A stretch of 64,000 nt of DNA, taken from NCBI GenBank assembly GCA_019722365.1, contig JADFUC010002279.1:1-64000 (forward strand). Direction: 5' to 3'. The notes under the pieces were generated by a model, which was given only the letters and a program-made list of their open reading frames with translations, made no database searches and was not told the DNA's origin. How positions within the stretch are numbered: the stretch's first letter is position 1; each line of letters starts with the position of its first letter. A program made the position numbers and the translations under genes. The DNA is from Lithospermum erythrorhizon. Taxonomy: Eukaryota > Streptophyta > Magnoliopsida > Boraginales > Boraginaceae. Of this stretch, positions 23,961 through 34,440 are shown one piece after another.

Positions 23961-25354
23961 TCCTATTATATCTCTAAATATTAAATGCATTTGAGTCATT
24001 TTTATCTTCATTAATTTGAATATTTATTAGAATCCGTGTAGAGTCAAGATTTCATACTCTTATAAACGACGGTAAAGTATTTGTAACTTTCTTCATAATC
24101 CGCTACTATTTTTATTTTGCTCCCTTGTAAGACGGAATATCTATTTTTGAATGTATTTTATGAAGATTATATAGTTTATTTACGTAAAAAGGACTAATCA
24201 TATTCCATTTATATCAAAATTGTTTAGTTTGATTTTCAAATAATTAAAATAATAAAAGTAAGTAACTTCAACTAATTTATATAATTTTTAATCAAACCGT
24301 CCAAGCTAACTCAAACCGAACAATTAAGGAAATTTTAAAAAATATTTGATTCGATTTGATTTTGATTTTTTAAATGATTTATCAATCGGTTTGGTTTTGA
24401 TTTGTCATTTTAATAATCCGCCAATAATATAACCAAGTACCAAGTACTCAGTGACGGAACTAGTATTTTTATATTAGGGTGGCGGATTACTTGATACTAT
24501 ATTTATAAAGAAAAACATAAAAATTTAGAGGGGCGAACAAGATAATTTTTAAAAGAATACCTATTATTTTTTATAAAATTCTTAATAAAATTACTATTTT
24601 TTAAAAAAATTATAGAAGGCAACTGCTCTCCATACACCCCTAATTCCTCTACTGCAACCACTATTATACTTTATTAAGAAAAAATACATTATACATTCAC
24701 TCGTCTGTCTCTTTCGAATACACTGTTGCGGGACTTGAGACGATTCCAATTCACATCAACTATTATACAAATCATACCTTATTAGGTAAGAGTTAATGAA
24801 TAACTATTGCTAATTACTAAATATCTATTACTATTTATACAAGGAATTTAATCTATCAAAGTAAACATGAAATGATCTTAGCCATCAAATCGTGATCCAT
24901 ATCAACACATGTTGATCATGTCCTTTATCAACATACTTCTATTTGTTTGATATATTCTTTCATTACCTACTATCTATTCTAATAAACACGATTACCAAAT
25001 TTTAATGTTTTGTCTTTGTATATATTACAAAGTATTCTGCAATGAGTAAGATGGAGTGGGATACCTACTACATCTATGTCATGCATGTTAACCTGGATAA
25101 GAAAAACTTGTTAGATATAAGTGTATGAATATCTAATCATAGAAAAGTCCGGATAATTCTTTTGTAAGGGCATTACAATTGAGTAAATAATTGGGAAGAA
25201 GAAAAGGAAAGAAATATTACTTATGTGAGAATTTTCTTGGGAATAATTAGTTATTACATGGTTAAGTAATGGCTTAAATTCTTTCTATTCATAAATTAAA
25301 CTTTAACGAATTGGTCGATTTGTTAAACAATTAACAACTAAACAACCCATCAAC

Positions 25355-25445
25355 CAAGACTTCTAGCCTATTGGTTATCACCCCAAACCTCCACATGAGA
25401 GGTCTTGGGTTCGATCCAGAGAGGAACCCACCAAACGAATAAATT
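25355..25445 (+). mobile_element. tRNA-derived SINE candidate
   Basis: A Pol III box A-like TAGCCTATTGG at 25364-25374 and a box B GGTTCGATCC at 25408-25417 lie 33 bases apart, the normal spacing for SINE promoters. The body between reads like a degraded tRNA-related head (TATCACCCCAAACCTCCACA). No acceptor stem can be folded, so it is not a functional tRNA. The tail end is unclear. Confidence 0.45.
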
Positions 25446-26120
25446 TTGATATTGGGATGAATTACATTGAATTGAATTTAATTGGATTAGATATGAATTT
25501 AATGATATTGTTGTGATGTTTGAACGAATCGAGCACAATAGAAATTAATCATGTTAAGTAATTGAATTCAAGAACAGTATCTGAAGAACTTAATGATGCG
25601 GTGGGGATGGGGTGGGGGTTTGATTAAGGAGTTGGGTGCGTTAGATTTTTAATTATTATTATTTTTGTTTTAAATGGCTCAAATATATTTGTGTTGTTAA
25701 TAATTGATCCAGAAATTTGACATACATATACAATTTCGTTTTTCCTTTCAAAAATGTATTCAAGGAGAAATTTGACCAATATATTATAATAGTCTAGGGC
25801 AATCTGACCTAATGAAAAGGTTTAGGTGGTAAATTGACATGTTCCTTAAAATTTAAGAGGCTGGATGAATTTAAGCCTTAACTAATTAATAAAGTTTAAG
25901 GAGTTGGATGAATTTAAGCCTTAACTAATTAATGTGATTTTTTTTTTGTTTATTTGAAGAAGAATAATTTGTTTTGATTTATTTGAGAAACCTATAAATA
26001 ATCCCCTTCTGTAGGTTTTATGTTGATTTTTTAATTATAGGATATGTAAATTAATGGTTCTAAGAAAAAAAATTACATCAAAATAATTAATTATCAAAAA
26101 ATAGTGATCAATCAAATCTA

Positions 26121-26640
26121 TATCATATATAATGTCTAAGGATCCTATTGATGGTTATCAAGTGAAACCAAAATTTGATATTCCTATTTTACCCTTTTAG
26201 TAACTAACCACCTGAAATTCAACTTTTACAATATTTGCTTACATTTGACAAAACTATCGGAAACAAAGAAGAAAATAAAGGTCTCCGGTTATTTTTTCTA
26301 TGGTGGTGTATTGTCAGTTACCAAAACACCGAATATGATGGTATGATATTTTTTTCTCTTACATATTTCGTATGTTACATAATTTTAATTTATTATTTTT
26401 ATTGTGAAAAAAGATATTATAAAATAGATCGATGAATTTGCACAGATTAGACTGTGCACAAATAACTAAGTATATATTGGCCCGTTATGAAATCAATGGG
26501 TTCCTTTAAATATATAATTTCACTTCGTAATATAAAATGATTAAATATTAAGATTTCCTCACAAAAGTTAGAATATCTAACCTTTTCAAACAAATTGGTA
26601 ACTGTTAATAGGATCCTTAGACATTATATCATATATGATA
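26121..26640. mobile_element. Inverted-repeat element of about 0.5 kb, 160 bp upstream of exon 2
   Basis: TATCATATATAATGTCTAAG GATCCTATTGATGGTTA at the left is matched by the reverse complement of 26600-26640 (TATGATATAATGTCTAAGGA, then TCCTATTAACAGTTACCAA). The terminal inverted repeat is about 40 bases. The inside is AT-rich and has no transposase. It could be a Mutator-type or other MITE; the superfamily is not clear because the target duplication is not evident. The 66-codon ORF at 26235 lies within it and looks spurious. Confidence 0.65.
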
Positions 26641-26802
26641 CAAATTAGTAGCCTTCCTGATTTTATTTCATTGTTATCTTTTGTTTTTTCATTTAGAATG
26701 TGTTGATTGTGATATTTTCATTGTTAGCTTTTGGTTTTTCTTTTGGAATGGTTTCATTGTAATATATTCTTAGTTTGAAAGTATTTCTAATAACATGCAT
26801 AG

Positions 26803-26889
26803 GGAGGTGAAGCAGCGGCTTCAATTCTACTCGGAAGGCAACCTACAAGACCAGGTGTTGGCACTGGAGGTCCTCCTCAGACTAATTAA
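26803..26889 (+). CDS. Elicitor peptide precursor (PROPEP), exon 2 with the Pep peptide
   Basis: After the acceptor ...CATAG the frame encodes 28 residues and a TAA stop. The C-terminal 13 are RPGVGTGGPPQTN. The last 23 residues line up without gaps with the tomato-type Pep as I recall it, whose end is RPKVGSGPPPQNN: shared positions include the G-R pair at Pep 6-7, P at 9, R-P at 11-12, V-G at 14-15, the G at 17, P-P at 19-20, Q at 21 and the terminal N. The final N and the proline/glycine-rich core are what PEPR receptor kinases recognise in this family. Mature Peps are released from the C-terminus of the precursor by metacaspases, commonly after R or K; the arginine that precedes Pep in other species is not obvious here, since the residues before the alignment are GGEAA. 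Alternative: an unrelated proline-rich tail, unlikely given the gapless fit. Confidence 0.8.
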   Translation, partial: GGEAAASILLGRQPTRPGVGTGGPPQTN

Positions 26890-27620
26890 TTAGACCCCAT
26901 CTAATTATTTTGATCTGACCAATCCTTCAATTCAATGCATTTGTACGTCCTTAATGTACAAAGAATTTCTATTCAGTTTAACAAATCTCGTTTGAATAGC
27001 TGAATTTTTATTAGTTGGTTTCTTTTATCAGAATTTTCTTTTTGTATATAATATTTAAATCTATTTGGGACAGAATAATAACTTTTGATTGTCCGTAAAC
27101 TACTACCATATGACCTTCAATAATTTTTCTAGATAATGATAAATTAACACAAGTACAAGGGTTGGCAATGACTTATGAGGTTAAGCATTAAGTTTAAGTA
27201 TTAAATTTAAGTAAGATCATTTGATCTAATGATTATGAGTTGGAATTGATCTAATACCTGAGAGATGTGAGAGATAAATTTGTCAAGTATTTTTTATGAA
27301 AATTGAATTACTCTTTAAACTGCAATTAATGTTGTGATTTTTAGGGATATGATTTATTTTCTCTTTCTCATCCTTCTTTATAAGATTTTTTAATTGAAGT
27401 AAGTTCTTTTTATTCCATAAATAACAGTGATTCAAAAATTTTCAATCATTTACTCTCTTTTATTTTATTTTCTACTGAATTCAAAATTGATGAACTTAAT
27501 AGTTTGCTATACTGAATTTGAATTGCTACACTAATTGAAGTTGTTTCGCTTGTTTGAACGATTTCTAATTATTTTGTACTTTCTTTAACAATGGGACCCG
27601 ATTTTGAGGATGTTATCATT
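26890..27620 (+). other. PROPEP 3' flank
   Basis: AT-rich sequence after the stop codon with weak poly(A)-signal-like words such as AATAAT (about 27072). No clear cleavage site and no other gene. Confidence 0.3.
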
Positions 27621-27895
27621 TTGAAACTTATTTCGGGATTATCTCTAACATTTCATTACCCCATGTACCATTATCGAACGGACATATTTTAGGTAGTTAT
27701 CAACTTAAATTTTTTTTCGAGATTTTTTATAGCTTCTGATTGCCCATATACCATTATAATGGACATTTTTTGAGGGAACTACATGTAAAACTTATTTTAA
27801 ATCGTCCGAACTCCTAATTACTCATGTACATTTAATAATGATACATTTTTTTTGAAATTACCATCTTGAAATTTTTTTTGGGTAATTTCTACATC
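27621..27895. repeat. Three-copy degenerate tandem repeat, about 85-90 bp
   Basis: Units containing CCCATGTACCATTATCGAACG-GACATATTTT, CCCATATACCATTATAATG-GACATTTTTTG and CTCATGTACATTTAATAATGATACATTTTTTTTG follow each other, each ending in a T-rich run (AAATTTTTTTTCG, AAACTTATTTTAA, GAAATTTTTTTTGGG). Confidence 0.55.
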
Positions 27896-28109
27896 ATCAT
27901 CATACATTTCATCTCTTCATAAGTCCTCAAGGTCTACTCAAGCCAAACTCTTTTCTTAATTTAACAATAGATTTAAGATTGCACTTCTTTGAATATACCT
28001 TATAACCAGAGTTTGATAGATTATATATGTGTTCCACATCTTCTACTAAGATTGACAACACCTTATTCTTACTCAAGCATATGTGAAGAACCACTACCAG
28101 AGGTAACCC

Positions 28110-28850
28110 ATGTAAATAAAATTTGGGTAACATATATTCAATATTTTTCACGTTAATAACCGAAAAAAAAACACCAAATGAGTAATATATATTCAATATT
28201 TTCCACATCAATAACCCAATTAAAGCAACGAATAAGTAATATATATTCAATATTTTTTCGCACCATTAACCCAATTAAAATAACAAATGGGTAATATATA
28301 TTTAATATTTTTCACATCGATAACCCGACAAATACAACAAATGGATAATATATTTTTCACATTAATAACCCATTTAAAAAAATGAATGGGTTATACATAT
28401 TTAATATATTTCACACCATTAACCCAATTAAAATAACAAATGGGTAATATAAATTTAATATTTTTCACATCACTAACCTAACAAACACAATAAATGGATA
28501 ATATATTTTTCACATTAATAACCCAATTAAAACAATGAATGGGTAATATATATATTCAATATTTTCACACCATTAACCCAATTAAAACAACAAAAGGGTA
28601 ATGTATCTTCCATAATTTTCACACCAATCACCCAATTAAAACTACAAATACATGATATATATTAGGTATTTTTCACGCGTTAATCCCGATTGAAAGCTTG
28701 ATACATGGGTAATATATATTGACATTTTTTCCACATCGATAACTTGAGAGTTAAGTAACAAATGGATAATATATTGACACTGACTAAAATAACAAATGAT
28801 AATATATTCCATTATTTTCACACTGATAACTTGATTAATGATATCACTTG
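28110..28850. repeat. AT-rich tandem array, about 54 bp unit, about 14 copies
   Basis: The unit is CCCAATTAAAACAACAAATG followed by GGTAATATATATTCAATATTTTTCACA and a short linker (TCATTAA). About 14 copies run from 28110 to 28850; the last three to four are degenerate. Some copies are 45 bases long through an internal deletion (at 28328 and 28480). The three-unit block 28272-28423 is repeated as 28424-28575, a higher-order repeat of about 152 bases. Two small minus-strand ORFs (107 and 108 codons) merely track the repeat. The array ends just outside the inverted end of the hAT element. Confidence 0.85.
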
Positions 28851-28889
28851 ATTCCATGATAACCCGAATTAAATTTTCCAAGGCTACAA

Positions 28890-29210
28890 TGGCCACATGT
28901 TTCAAAACATTCACCATTCGATCGCGTATTTCCAAAATGACTACGTTTTGATCCTTGGCATGTTTCAAAAATGTCCAACTTGATCATTTCGTCAACTTTT
29001 CCGTTAGTTCACAAACTTTGAGGGCATATGCCTCTCATGTGCCATTTTCAAGGGGTAATTTAGTACTCATAATCGAAAAGAAAAACAAAAATAATCATTT
29101 TAAACAATAATTTGTTCTTTATAAAATATTAATAAAAATAAAGAAATTATAAACACTCCTACCCTTTTTGGCCTTTGCAGCATGGCCTCACTTCTTCTTG
29201 ATCTTCTCCG
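28890..29210 (+). repeat. Left inverted end of the hAT element
   Basis: It shares with the reverse complement of 40560-40950 the words CATGTTTCAAA, CATTCGATC, TTGATCATTT/TTGGTCATTT, CCAACTTTTCCGTT-type, TTCACAAACT, TTTTTCAAGGGATAATTTAG-type, ATCATTTTAA, ATTATAAACAC and GATCTTCTCCGAC-type. The outer 60 bases are built from repeated CATTCGATCA and CATGTTTCAAA words, the subterminal-motif style of hAT ends. Confidence 0.75.
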
Positions 29211-29419
29211 ACTATTTTCCAATTCATGCTTTAGCGATACCGAAATTGTTACCATTTGATGTTCACCGTTGGACACCATTTTAGCCTCACTTGAAAATAC
29301 AAGTAGTGATTATCTTAGGAATTTGACTTCGTATTATGAGAATTTTAATAGCTTCTTGAAAAAGTCAATGAGTGTTTGCTTATTTGCTAATCTAGGAAGC
29401 ATGGGTACTTGATCACCTC

Positions 29420-29580
29420 TGAGACCGATGCCGAGGATGGCGTAGGGAGGCTTGGGGAGGCATGTAGGGGCGTACCGAGGATAAGTGGGGGCGTCTCGAA
29501 AAAAAAGTGGGGCGTTTCGGCCAAAATGCGGGGGCGTTTCGGGACGGGATCGAGGCGTTCGAGAAATGTTTCCTCCTAAA
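29420..29580 (+). repeat. GC-rich subterminal motif cluster, GGGGCGTTTCGG type
   Basis: The words GGAGGCTTGGGGAGGC, GGGGGCGTCTCG, GGGGCGTTTCGG, GGGGGCGTTTCGGG and GAGGCGTTCGAG occur one after another in an otherwise AT-rich surrounding. The mirrored place at the right end, 40480-40550, has a weaker GGCGTTTCTAGTCGTTCCG cluster. These could be transposase-binding repeats (inference). Confidence 0.5.
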
Positions 29581-29969
29581 GGTATGTCTACTATTCTAAC
29601 AACTATTCTAAAAATAAATGAAGATTAGAGCAAATTAGCTAATACGTCTATCGGTGCTTTTATAATTAAATTATTGTCTTGTTCTCTTTTTTTAGTGGCT
29701 TTTATCGATTCAATTATTTTGATTCAAATAATCTTGGAAGTTATATGCTAGACCATATAGTCATATCACGGTAATGATAAAAACTTTCGATTTCTTTGTG
29801 ATTATTTTGATTATTTTCGATTCTTTTGTGATTATCTTGGAAGTTGGAAAATTTGGACCATATAGTCGTACAATAATCATAAACTTTGGAAGTTGGAAGT
29901 TGAACTATAGTCTATGCAATTTTTTGTTTCGTTTTTTTTTTAAATGATAACATTGTGTAGATTGATAAG

Positions 29970-30349
29970 ATGAATTCTCAAAAGTGGAGAAGTAATAATA
30001 TTGGTAGTAGTTACGGTAATGGAATTGCGCTAATAATTTATCAAGTGGGCAGAAGGAACCTCCGTTATGGAATTATGTAATTAAATTAGAGAAACAAGGA
30101 GTGGCCTTGGGAGGGCAGGAGATTTGCGTGTAAGCTTTTGTGTGAGGGAGGCGACAAGGAGGCTCGTATTCGAGAATGTTAGTGCATTATGGTTGGTGAA
30201 TGTTTACATTTAGTCACGACCTGACCGTCCTTGGCTGATTAGAATGTATTCGAAACCCGGCAGGGGGATCTTTCACGAGATTATGTTTCCATAATTGAAG
30301 AGGATCTGGGAGGATCTAGGAGATCGAATTGGTGGCTATGGGCATGACT
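29970..30349 (+). pseudogene. hAT transposase, N-terminal fragment (before the copia insertion)
   Basis: After an ATG at about 29970 the frame shows PLWNYVIKLEKQG (30062-30100), the conserved start of the BED zinc-finger region of plant hAT transposases of the DUF659 kind. The zinc ligands are hard to follow afterwards because of stops and frameshifts. The fragment ends at the copia LTR (30350) and the gene resumes beyond 38360. The BED finger would bind the element's ends. Confidence 0.6.
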
Positions 30350-31036
30350 TGTAGATCGAAGTACGGAAAGATACACGTCTAAAAATAAATAAAGTATATT
30401 GACGAAGCATTTGTGTAATTGCAGAAGGAAAGATTCATTTATAAATGTACAAGATGGAAGTTTTTGTTTATATCAATATTTGCTATAAACGTTGCATGTT
30501 CTACGCATATTATGGGCACCATTTGCCGGATAGAAGATAGTGCCAAAACAAGAGTGTATTACGCTTATTGTATTGAAGCATAGAAGCTTTGTGTGAGAGT
30601 TTAGTGTGTAAAATTTGAATATGCGAGGTATTATTATAAACTCCTTTAGTTATTGTTCATTTATGCGTGACACTGGTTGCAGGTTTTTATTCTTCAGTCA
30701 TTGTAGTTTTTCCTTTTACTAGGGATAGTAGTGCATAGTGAAGGACCAGGGGTGTTATGCGCATAATTAGGGGGCTTTGAACTTATACATTCGATTGGAG
30801 TAGAATAGGGTGAAGAGAATGGGGAGCATTCGAGTAAGGACCTGTTTGTAATTCTTGATCATATTGGAATCGTTCATTAGGCAATGCGCCTCCCCAAGCG
30901 TAGGTGATGTTTTATGCTTGGGCGGGTTGCAATGTGTGTTTTTATTTTGGTATTGTTTACTACTACTGCGATTGTTGTTGAGTCGTTAGTCGTTGACGGT
31001 TGATGCGTAACATTGTCCTTGCGAGAGAGGTTACAC
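30350..31036 (+). mobile_element. 5' LTR of the SIRE-like element
   Basis: It starts TGTAGATCG and ends GGTTACACA. It aligns with 37683-38360 throughout, for example CTAAAAATAAATAAAGTATA, AAACAAGAGTGTATTACGCT, ACTAGGGATAGTAGTGCATA and CCTGTTTGTAATTCTTGATC. Confidence 0.85.
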
Positions 31037-31044
31037 AATTTGAT

Positions 31045-31056
31045 TGGTATGGAAGC
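31045..31056 (+). other. Primer binding site of the SIRE-like element
   Basis: TGGTATGGAAGC, a few bases after the LTR end, is close to the TGGTATCAGAGC complement of initiator methionine tRNA used by most plant copia elements. Confidence 0.65.
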
Positions 31057-31084
31057 GGGCTTTCTATTATTAAGAGTGAGATAG

Positions 31085-31700
31085 GTGTAATGTTATATAT
31101 ATGGAGGTTTCGAGAGGAGGTCAACGACTCGGCCACTGTTCTCGACGGGACTAACTATGCCCCTCTTTGGGCGAGAATGTGACGCCTGCAGAAATCTCTC
31201 TTGATACGAGGGCACGGAGAGGCATGCGTGTTGGATGGACTGCTCCTATTGTTAACAACGAAGGTGTACTCACGATATTTGGAGGATAGTGGACCGTTGA
31301 AGGCGAAGCTTGCGCTTGCGATGATAAGGCTATGAATGCTATCTTCAATGCGGTTGACCTAAATGTGTTTAAGCTAATTAGTATATGTACGGAAGCAAAG
31401 ACTGCATGGGATATATTGCAAACCGCATATGAGGGAACCTTGAAGTGCGTAGCCTGTCGAGACTCGGCTGACTAACTACTAAATTTGAAACTCGAGAATG
31501 GAGGAGGATGAGTGCATAGCGTGTATAACAACAAAGGCGGAAGGATATGGCAAAATGATCGTTTGCCCTAGGTGAGCATCTATGGGCGAAGAAAAATTGG
31601 TGAAGGAAAATTCTCCAGAAAGATTTGCGCTTGACTAATAGTAGGAGACATAGACAAAGAAAAGTATAATGCTAGTATTGTGGTAGAAGAGGTCTTGTGC
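31085..31700 (+). pseudogene. Gag of the SIRE-like element
   Basis: Near 31125-31180 the frame reads VLDGTNYAPLWARM, the start of the copia gag core. Near 31330-31430 other frames give NAIFNAVDLNVFKLI and AKTAWDILQTAYEG, both typical of this lineage. Later frames show EDECIA and GEEKLV-type pieces. Several frameshifts separate them. Gag would form the particle that packages the RNA. Confidence 0.75.
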
Positions 31701-31819
31701 CCCTCTTGTTACAAAATTATGGATTGAAAGGAAAGTATCAATGGCACAAAACTTCGGTGGGTCATGAAAGCAAACATTGTTAGTCAAGTAGCTACCGTCT
31801 TTGAAAAGCATTCAATGAG

Positions 31820-32380
31820 AATCAGCTGGTATTTTGATAGTGGTGCGAAGACACGTAGGCGGTAAGAGGAGGCATATGCTGCCCAGTATTTGCTCTTTGA
31901 AAGCGTGATTATGCTTGACTTTCGGTGATGGAGAAAAAGGAGAAATTATCGAGGAAAGGCTAAATGTGAATGAGGTCTACCTCGGCAGCCCGTGTTCTCT
32001 TTGTCAAAGATTTGTGCAATCTTATTAGCATAAATCGACTATGTGACAAAGCGTGAAGGTCTCTTTACGTAAGTAAGGGGTGTCTTGTCAAGGCGAATGT
32101 GAGGAAACACACCGGTAATGTAATAGTGCGAGGTCAGCGATAAGCTGGCATATAGTAGGTCGTTCGAGCCATGATGAGTAGAAAAGAGCGAGGATATTTG
32201 AACTAGCGCAAGCAGTGCAGACATACTCGTATAGAAACATTGATTGTTACAAAGAAACATCCGAGGGATACACTTTGCTTGAAGTATAAGATCGAGAATG
32301 TTGTGAATGTCATCTTTGGAAAAGCAGACCAAAAGTTTTAGCCCAGTTTCTGACATATGGTAACAAGCTGCGTGTACTTA
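31820..32380 (+). pseudogene. Protease and pre-integrase region, SIRE-like element
   Basis: WYFDSGA at 31827-31847 holds the aspartic protease active site (D-S-G, the usual form in copia). Downstream, FGDG and GEI-type pieces at about 31920-31950 match the region after the active site. The integrase zinc-finger part up to 32380 is not readable in a single frame. Confidence 0.65.
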
Positions 32381-32900
32381 CTTATTTAATGTACATGGAT
32401 TTGATGGGACCCATGCAAGTCGAGAGTATAGGAGGAAAGAGGTATGTATATGTGTGTGTGGATGATTTTTCTAGGTATACATGGGTGGATTTTCTCAGGG
32501 ATAAATCTGACACATTTGAAGTTGTAAAACGACTTATTCTACAAGTTCAAAATGAGAAGGAACAACAAGTTGTCAGAATCAGGAGTGACCATGGAAAAGA
32601 ATTTGAGAATGCTAAATTCCTTGAGTTTTGTACAAGTGAGGGAATTATTCATGAATTCTCAGCCCCCATAACCCCACAACAAAATGGTGTAGTAGAGAGG
32701 AAGAGGCCGAACTATCAAAGAGATGGCACGGGTAAATTGCTCGTTCGAAGAAATATTTCTCTAAAATTTTGGGCCAAAAGCAATCGACTTTCGCTTGCCG
32801 TTCATGTCGGGTAACCGCCGTCCGGCGCAAAACAACACAAATTATGAAATATGGAGGGGGAGAAAGCCTAATGTACAATATTTTCATGTTTTTGGTAGTT
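32380..32900 (+). pseudogene. Integrase core, SIRE-like element
   Basis: The open frame 32389-32814 is the best kept part of the element. The three catalytic acidic residues are visible: D in MDLMGPM (32395-32415), D in IRSDHGKEFEN (about 32578-32611), and E in QQNGVVERK (about 32680-32706). The fold GKRYVYVCVDDFSRYTWV lies between the first two. After about 32715 the frame is disturbed. Integrase joins the double-stranded cDNA to the host chromosome. Confidence 0.85.
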
Positions 32901-33259
32901 TGTGTTATATTCTTGCAGATCGAGAGCCAAGGCAGAAACTAGATGTCAAAGGTGATGAAGAGTCTTCTTGAAATTTTCGAGAAGCAGTCGAGCCTTCGAG
33001 TTTACAACAAAGAACTCCAACGGTTATGGAGTCCCTTAATGTGAGAGGTATTGGACACGGGAGTTGCGACTTCGTGATCACGGCTGACCGAAGATGTTGT
33101 GCACGTCAAGACACTTGTACCTTGACAATGAAAGCGATCTTGAAGCAGCCAGCTAATGAAGCGGTGATGAAAATTAGGCCTATCTTTGCGCCACTCGATT
33201 CAAAGGGACCGTCCCTCTGAGGAAAATAGTATTGGAGAAAAGAACTAACGGACTATAGA

Positions 33260-34440
33260 AGAATGGTTGGACTACTTGGAGAGAAAGTTGCAAGATGAAC
33301 ATTGGATTAATGCCATGCAAGAAGAATTAATCCAATTTCAACGTAATGATGTGTGGGAACTCGTGCCAAGACCAAAGGATCATAATGTGATAGGGACAAA
33401 ATGGATTTTCAAAAATAAATCCGATGAACAAGGCGTTGTGACCAGAAATAAAGCAAGACTAGTGGCACAAGGATATTCACAAGTGGAAGGTGTAGACTTT
33501 GAGAAACATTTCTCTGTTGCGGTTAGAGCCATCACGACTTCTCACCGTAGCTTTGTATGATGAAGTTTAAATTGTCGGATGGATGTGAAGTGCGTTCTAA
33601 ATGGTGTTGTTGAAGAAAAGTCTATGTGGAGCAGTAGAAGGTCGTCGATAGCGGATGTCCCGAACATGTGTGGCGAAGAAAGCTTGTATGGTCACCAGCT
33701 TGGCTCCTCGGCTGATGCGAGCTCGCAGTATCACATTGACGAAAAGGATATACAGATGAGGACCGATAAGACCTACATTTATCAACATGAAAAAGAATGT
33801 TTTGATAGTTGCGAATCTATGTTGATGATATAATCTTTGGAGAATGTCCGAACAACTAGTGCAACAATTTGTTCAGCCAAAATGGAATCGGAGTTTGGGA
33901 AATGAGCATGGTAGGAGAGTTGAATTATTTTCTTGGATTTCAAGTCAAGCAGATGAAGGATGGCATCTTTATATCTCAAACGAAATATGCCAAGAATCTT
34001 GTGAAAAAATTTGGACTCGAAAATACCAAGTCAAAGAGGACACCAGCTGCAACTCATGTGAAAGTCAGTAAAGATGTTGATGGAAGTTCAGTGGACATAA
34101 GCAATTATCGGAGTATGATAGGGAGTTTGTTATATCTCACAGCAAGCCGTCCTGACATTTCCTACTCGGTGGGAGTATGTGCTCGTTTTCAAGAAAATCC
34201 CAAAGAAAGTCATTTGAACCAAGCCAAAAGAATCATCAAATATGTGAATGGTACGTTGAATTATGGACTATTTTATGCTTTTGATACTAATGATTCATTG
34301 GTAGGATATTGTGATGCCGATTGGGCGGGAAATCTGAGAAGGCAGGGAAGAAGCGGCTTACGGTGGATGTTTGCTTTTTTGGGAAATAATCTAATATCCT
34401 GGTTTAGCAAAAAGCAAAACTCACGTGTCTACCGGCGGGT
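33260..34440 (+). pseudogene. Reverse transcriptase, SIRE-like element
   Basis: 33267-33560 encodes the start of the copia RT: WINAMQEELIQFQRNDVWEL, then IGTKWIFKNK and ARLVAQGYSQVEGVDF. A damaged stretch follows (33560-33810). The catalytic YVDD is at 33818-33829, followed by IIFG. The next frame, 33869-34400, continues with GELNYFLGFQVKQ, ISQTKYAKNLVKKFGLE, YRSMIGSLLYLTASRPDI and YCDADWAGN. The gap between the pieces is one of frameshifts rather than missing sequence. Confidence 0.85.

Larger units (their letters stand above)
18695..26802 (+). other. PROPEP intron, about 8.1 kb, transposon-filled
   Basis: The donor GTAAGT at 18695 and the acceptor ATAACATGCATAG at 26802 are both phase 0 and keep the reading frame. 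The intron contains a Stowaway-like MITE, a CACTA element nested in another MITE, further MITE relics, a SINE candidate and a 0.5 kb inverted-repeat element. PROPEP introns in model plants are usually short, so this is an expansion by insertion. I see no conserved coding block inside it. An alternative is that the two exons belong to different transcripts, but the matched phase and content argue against it. Confidence 0.65.

Noticed and set aside
26235..26435. 66-codon ORF as a middle exon of the PROPEP gene
   Set aside because: It lies inside the inverted-repeat element, has no suitable splice sites and is hydrophobic, unlike PROPEP.
26803..26889. Systemin or hydroxyproline-rich systemin
   Set aside because: No signal peptide, and the C-terminal pattern ending in N aligns with Pep rather than with systemin.
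28110..28850. CRISPR array
   Set aside because: The units are contiguous tandem repeats without unique spacers, in a plant genome.
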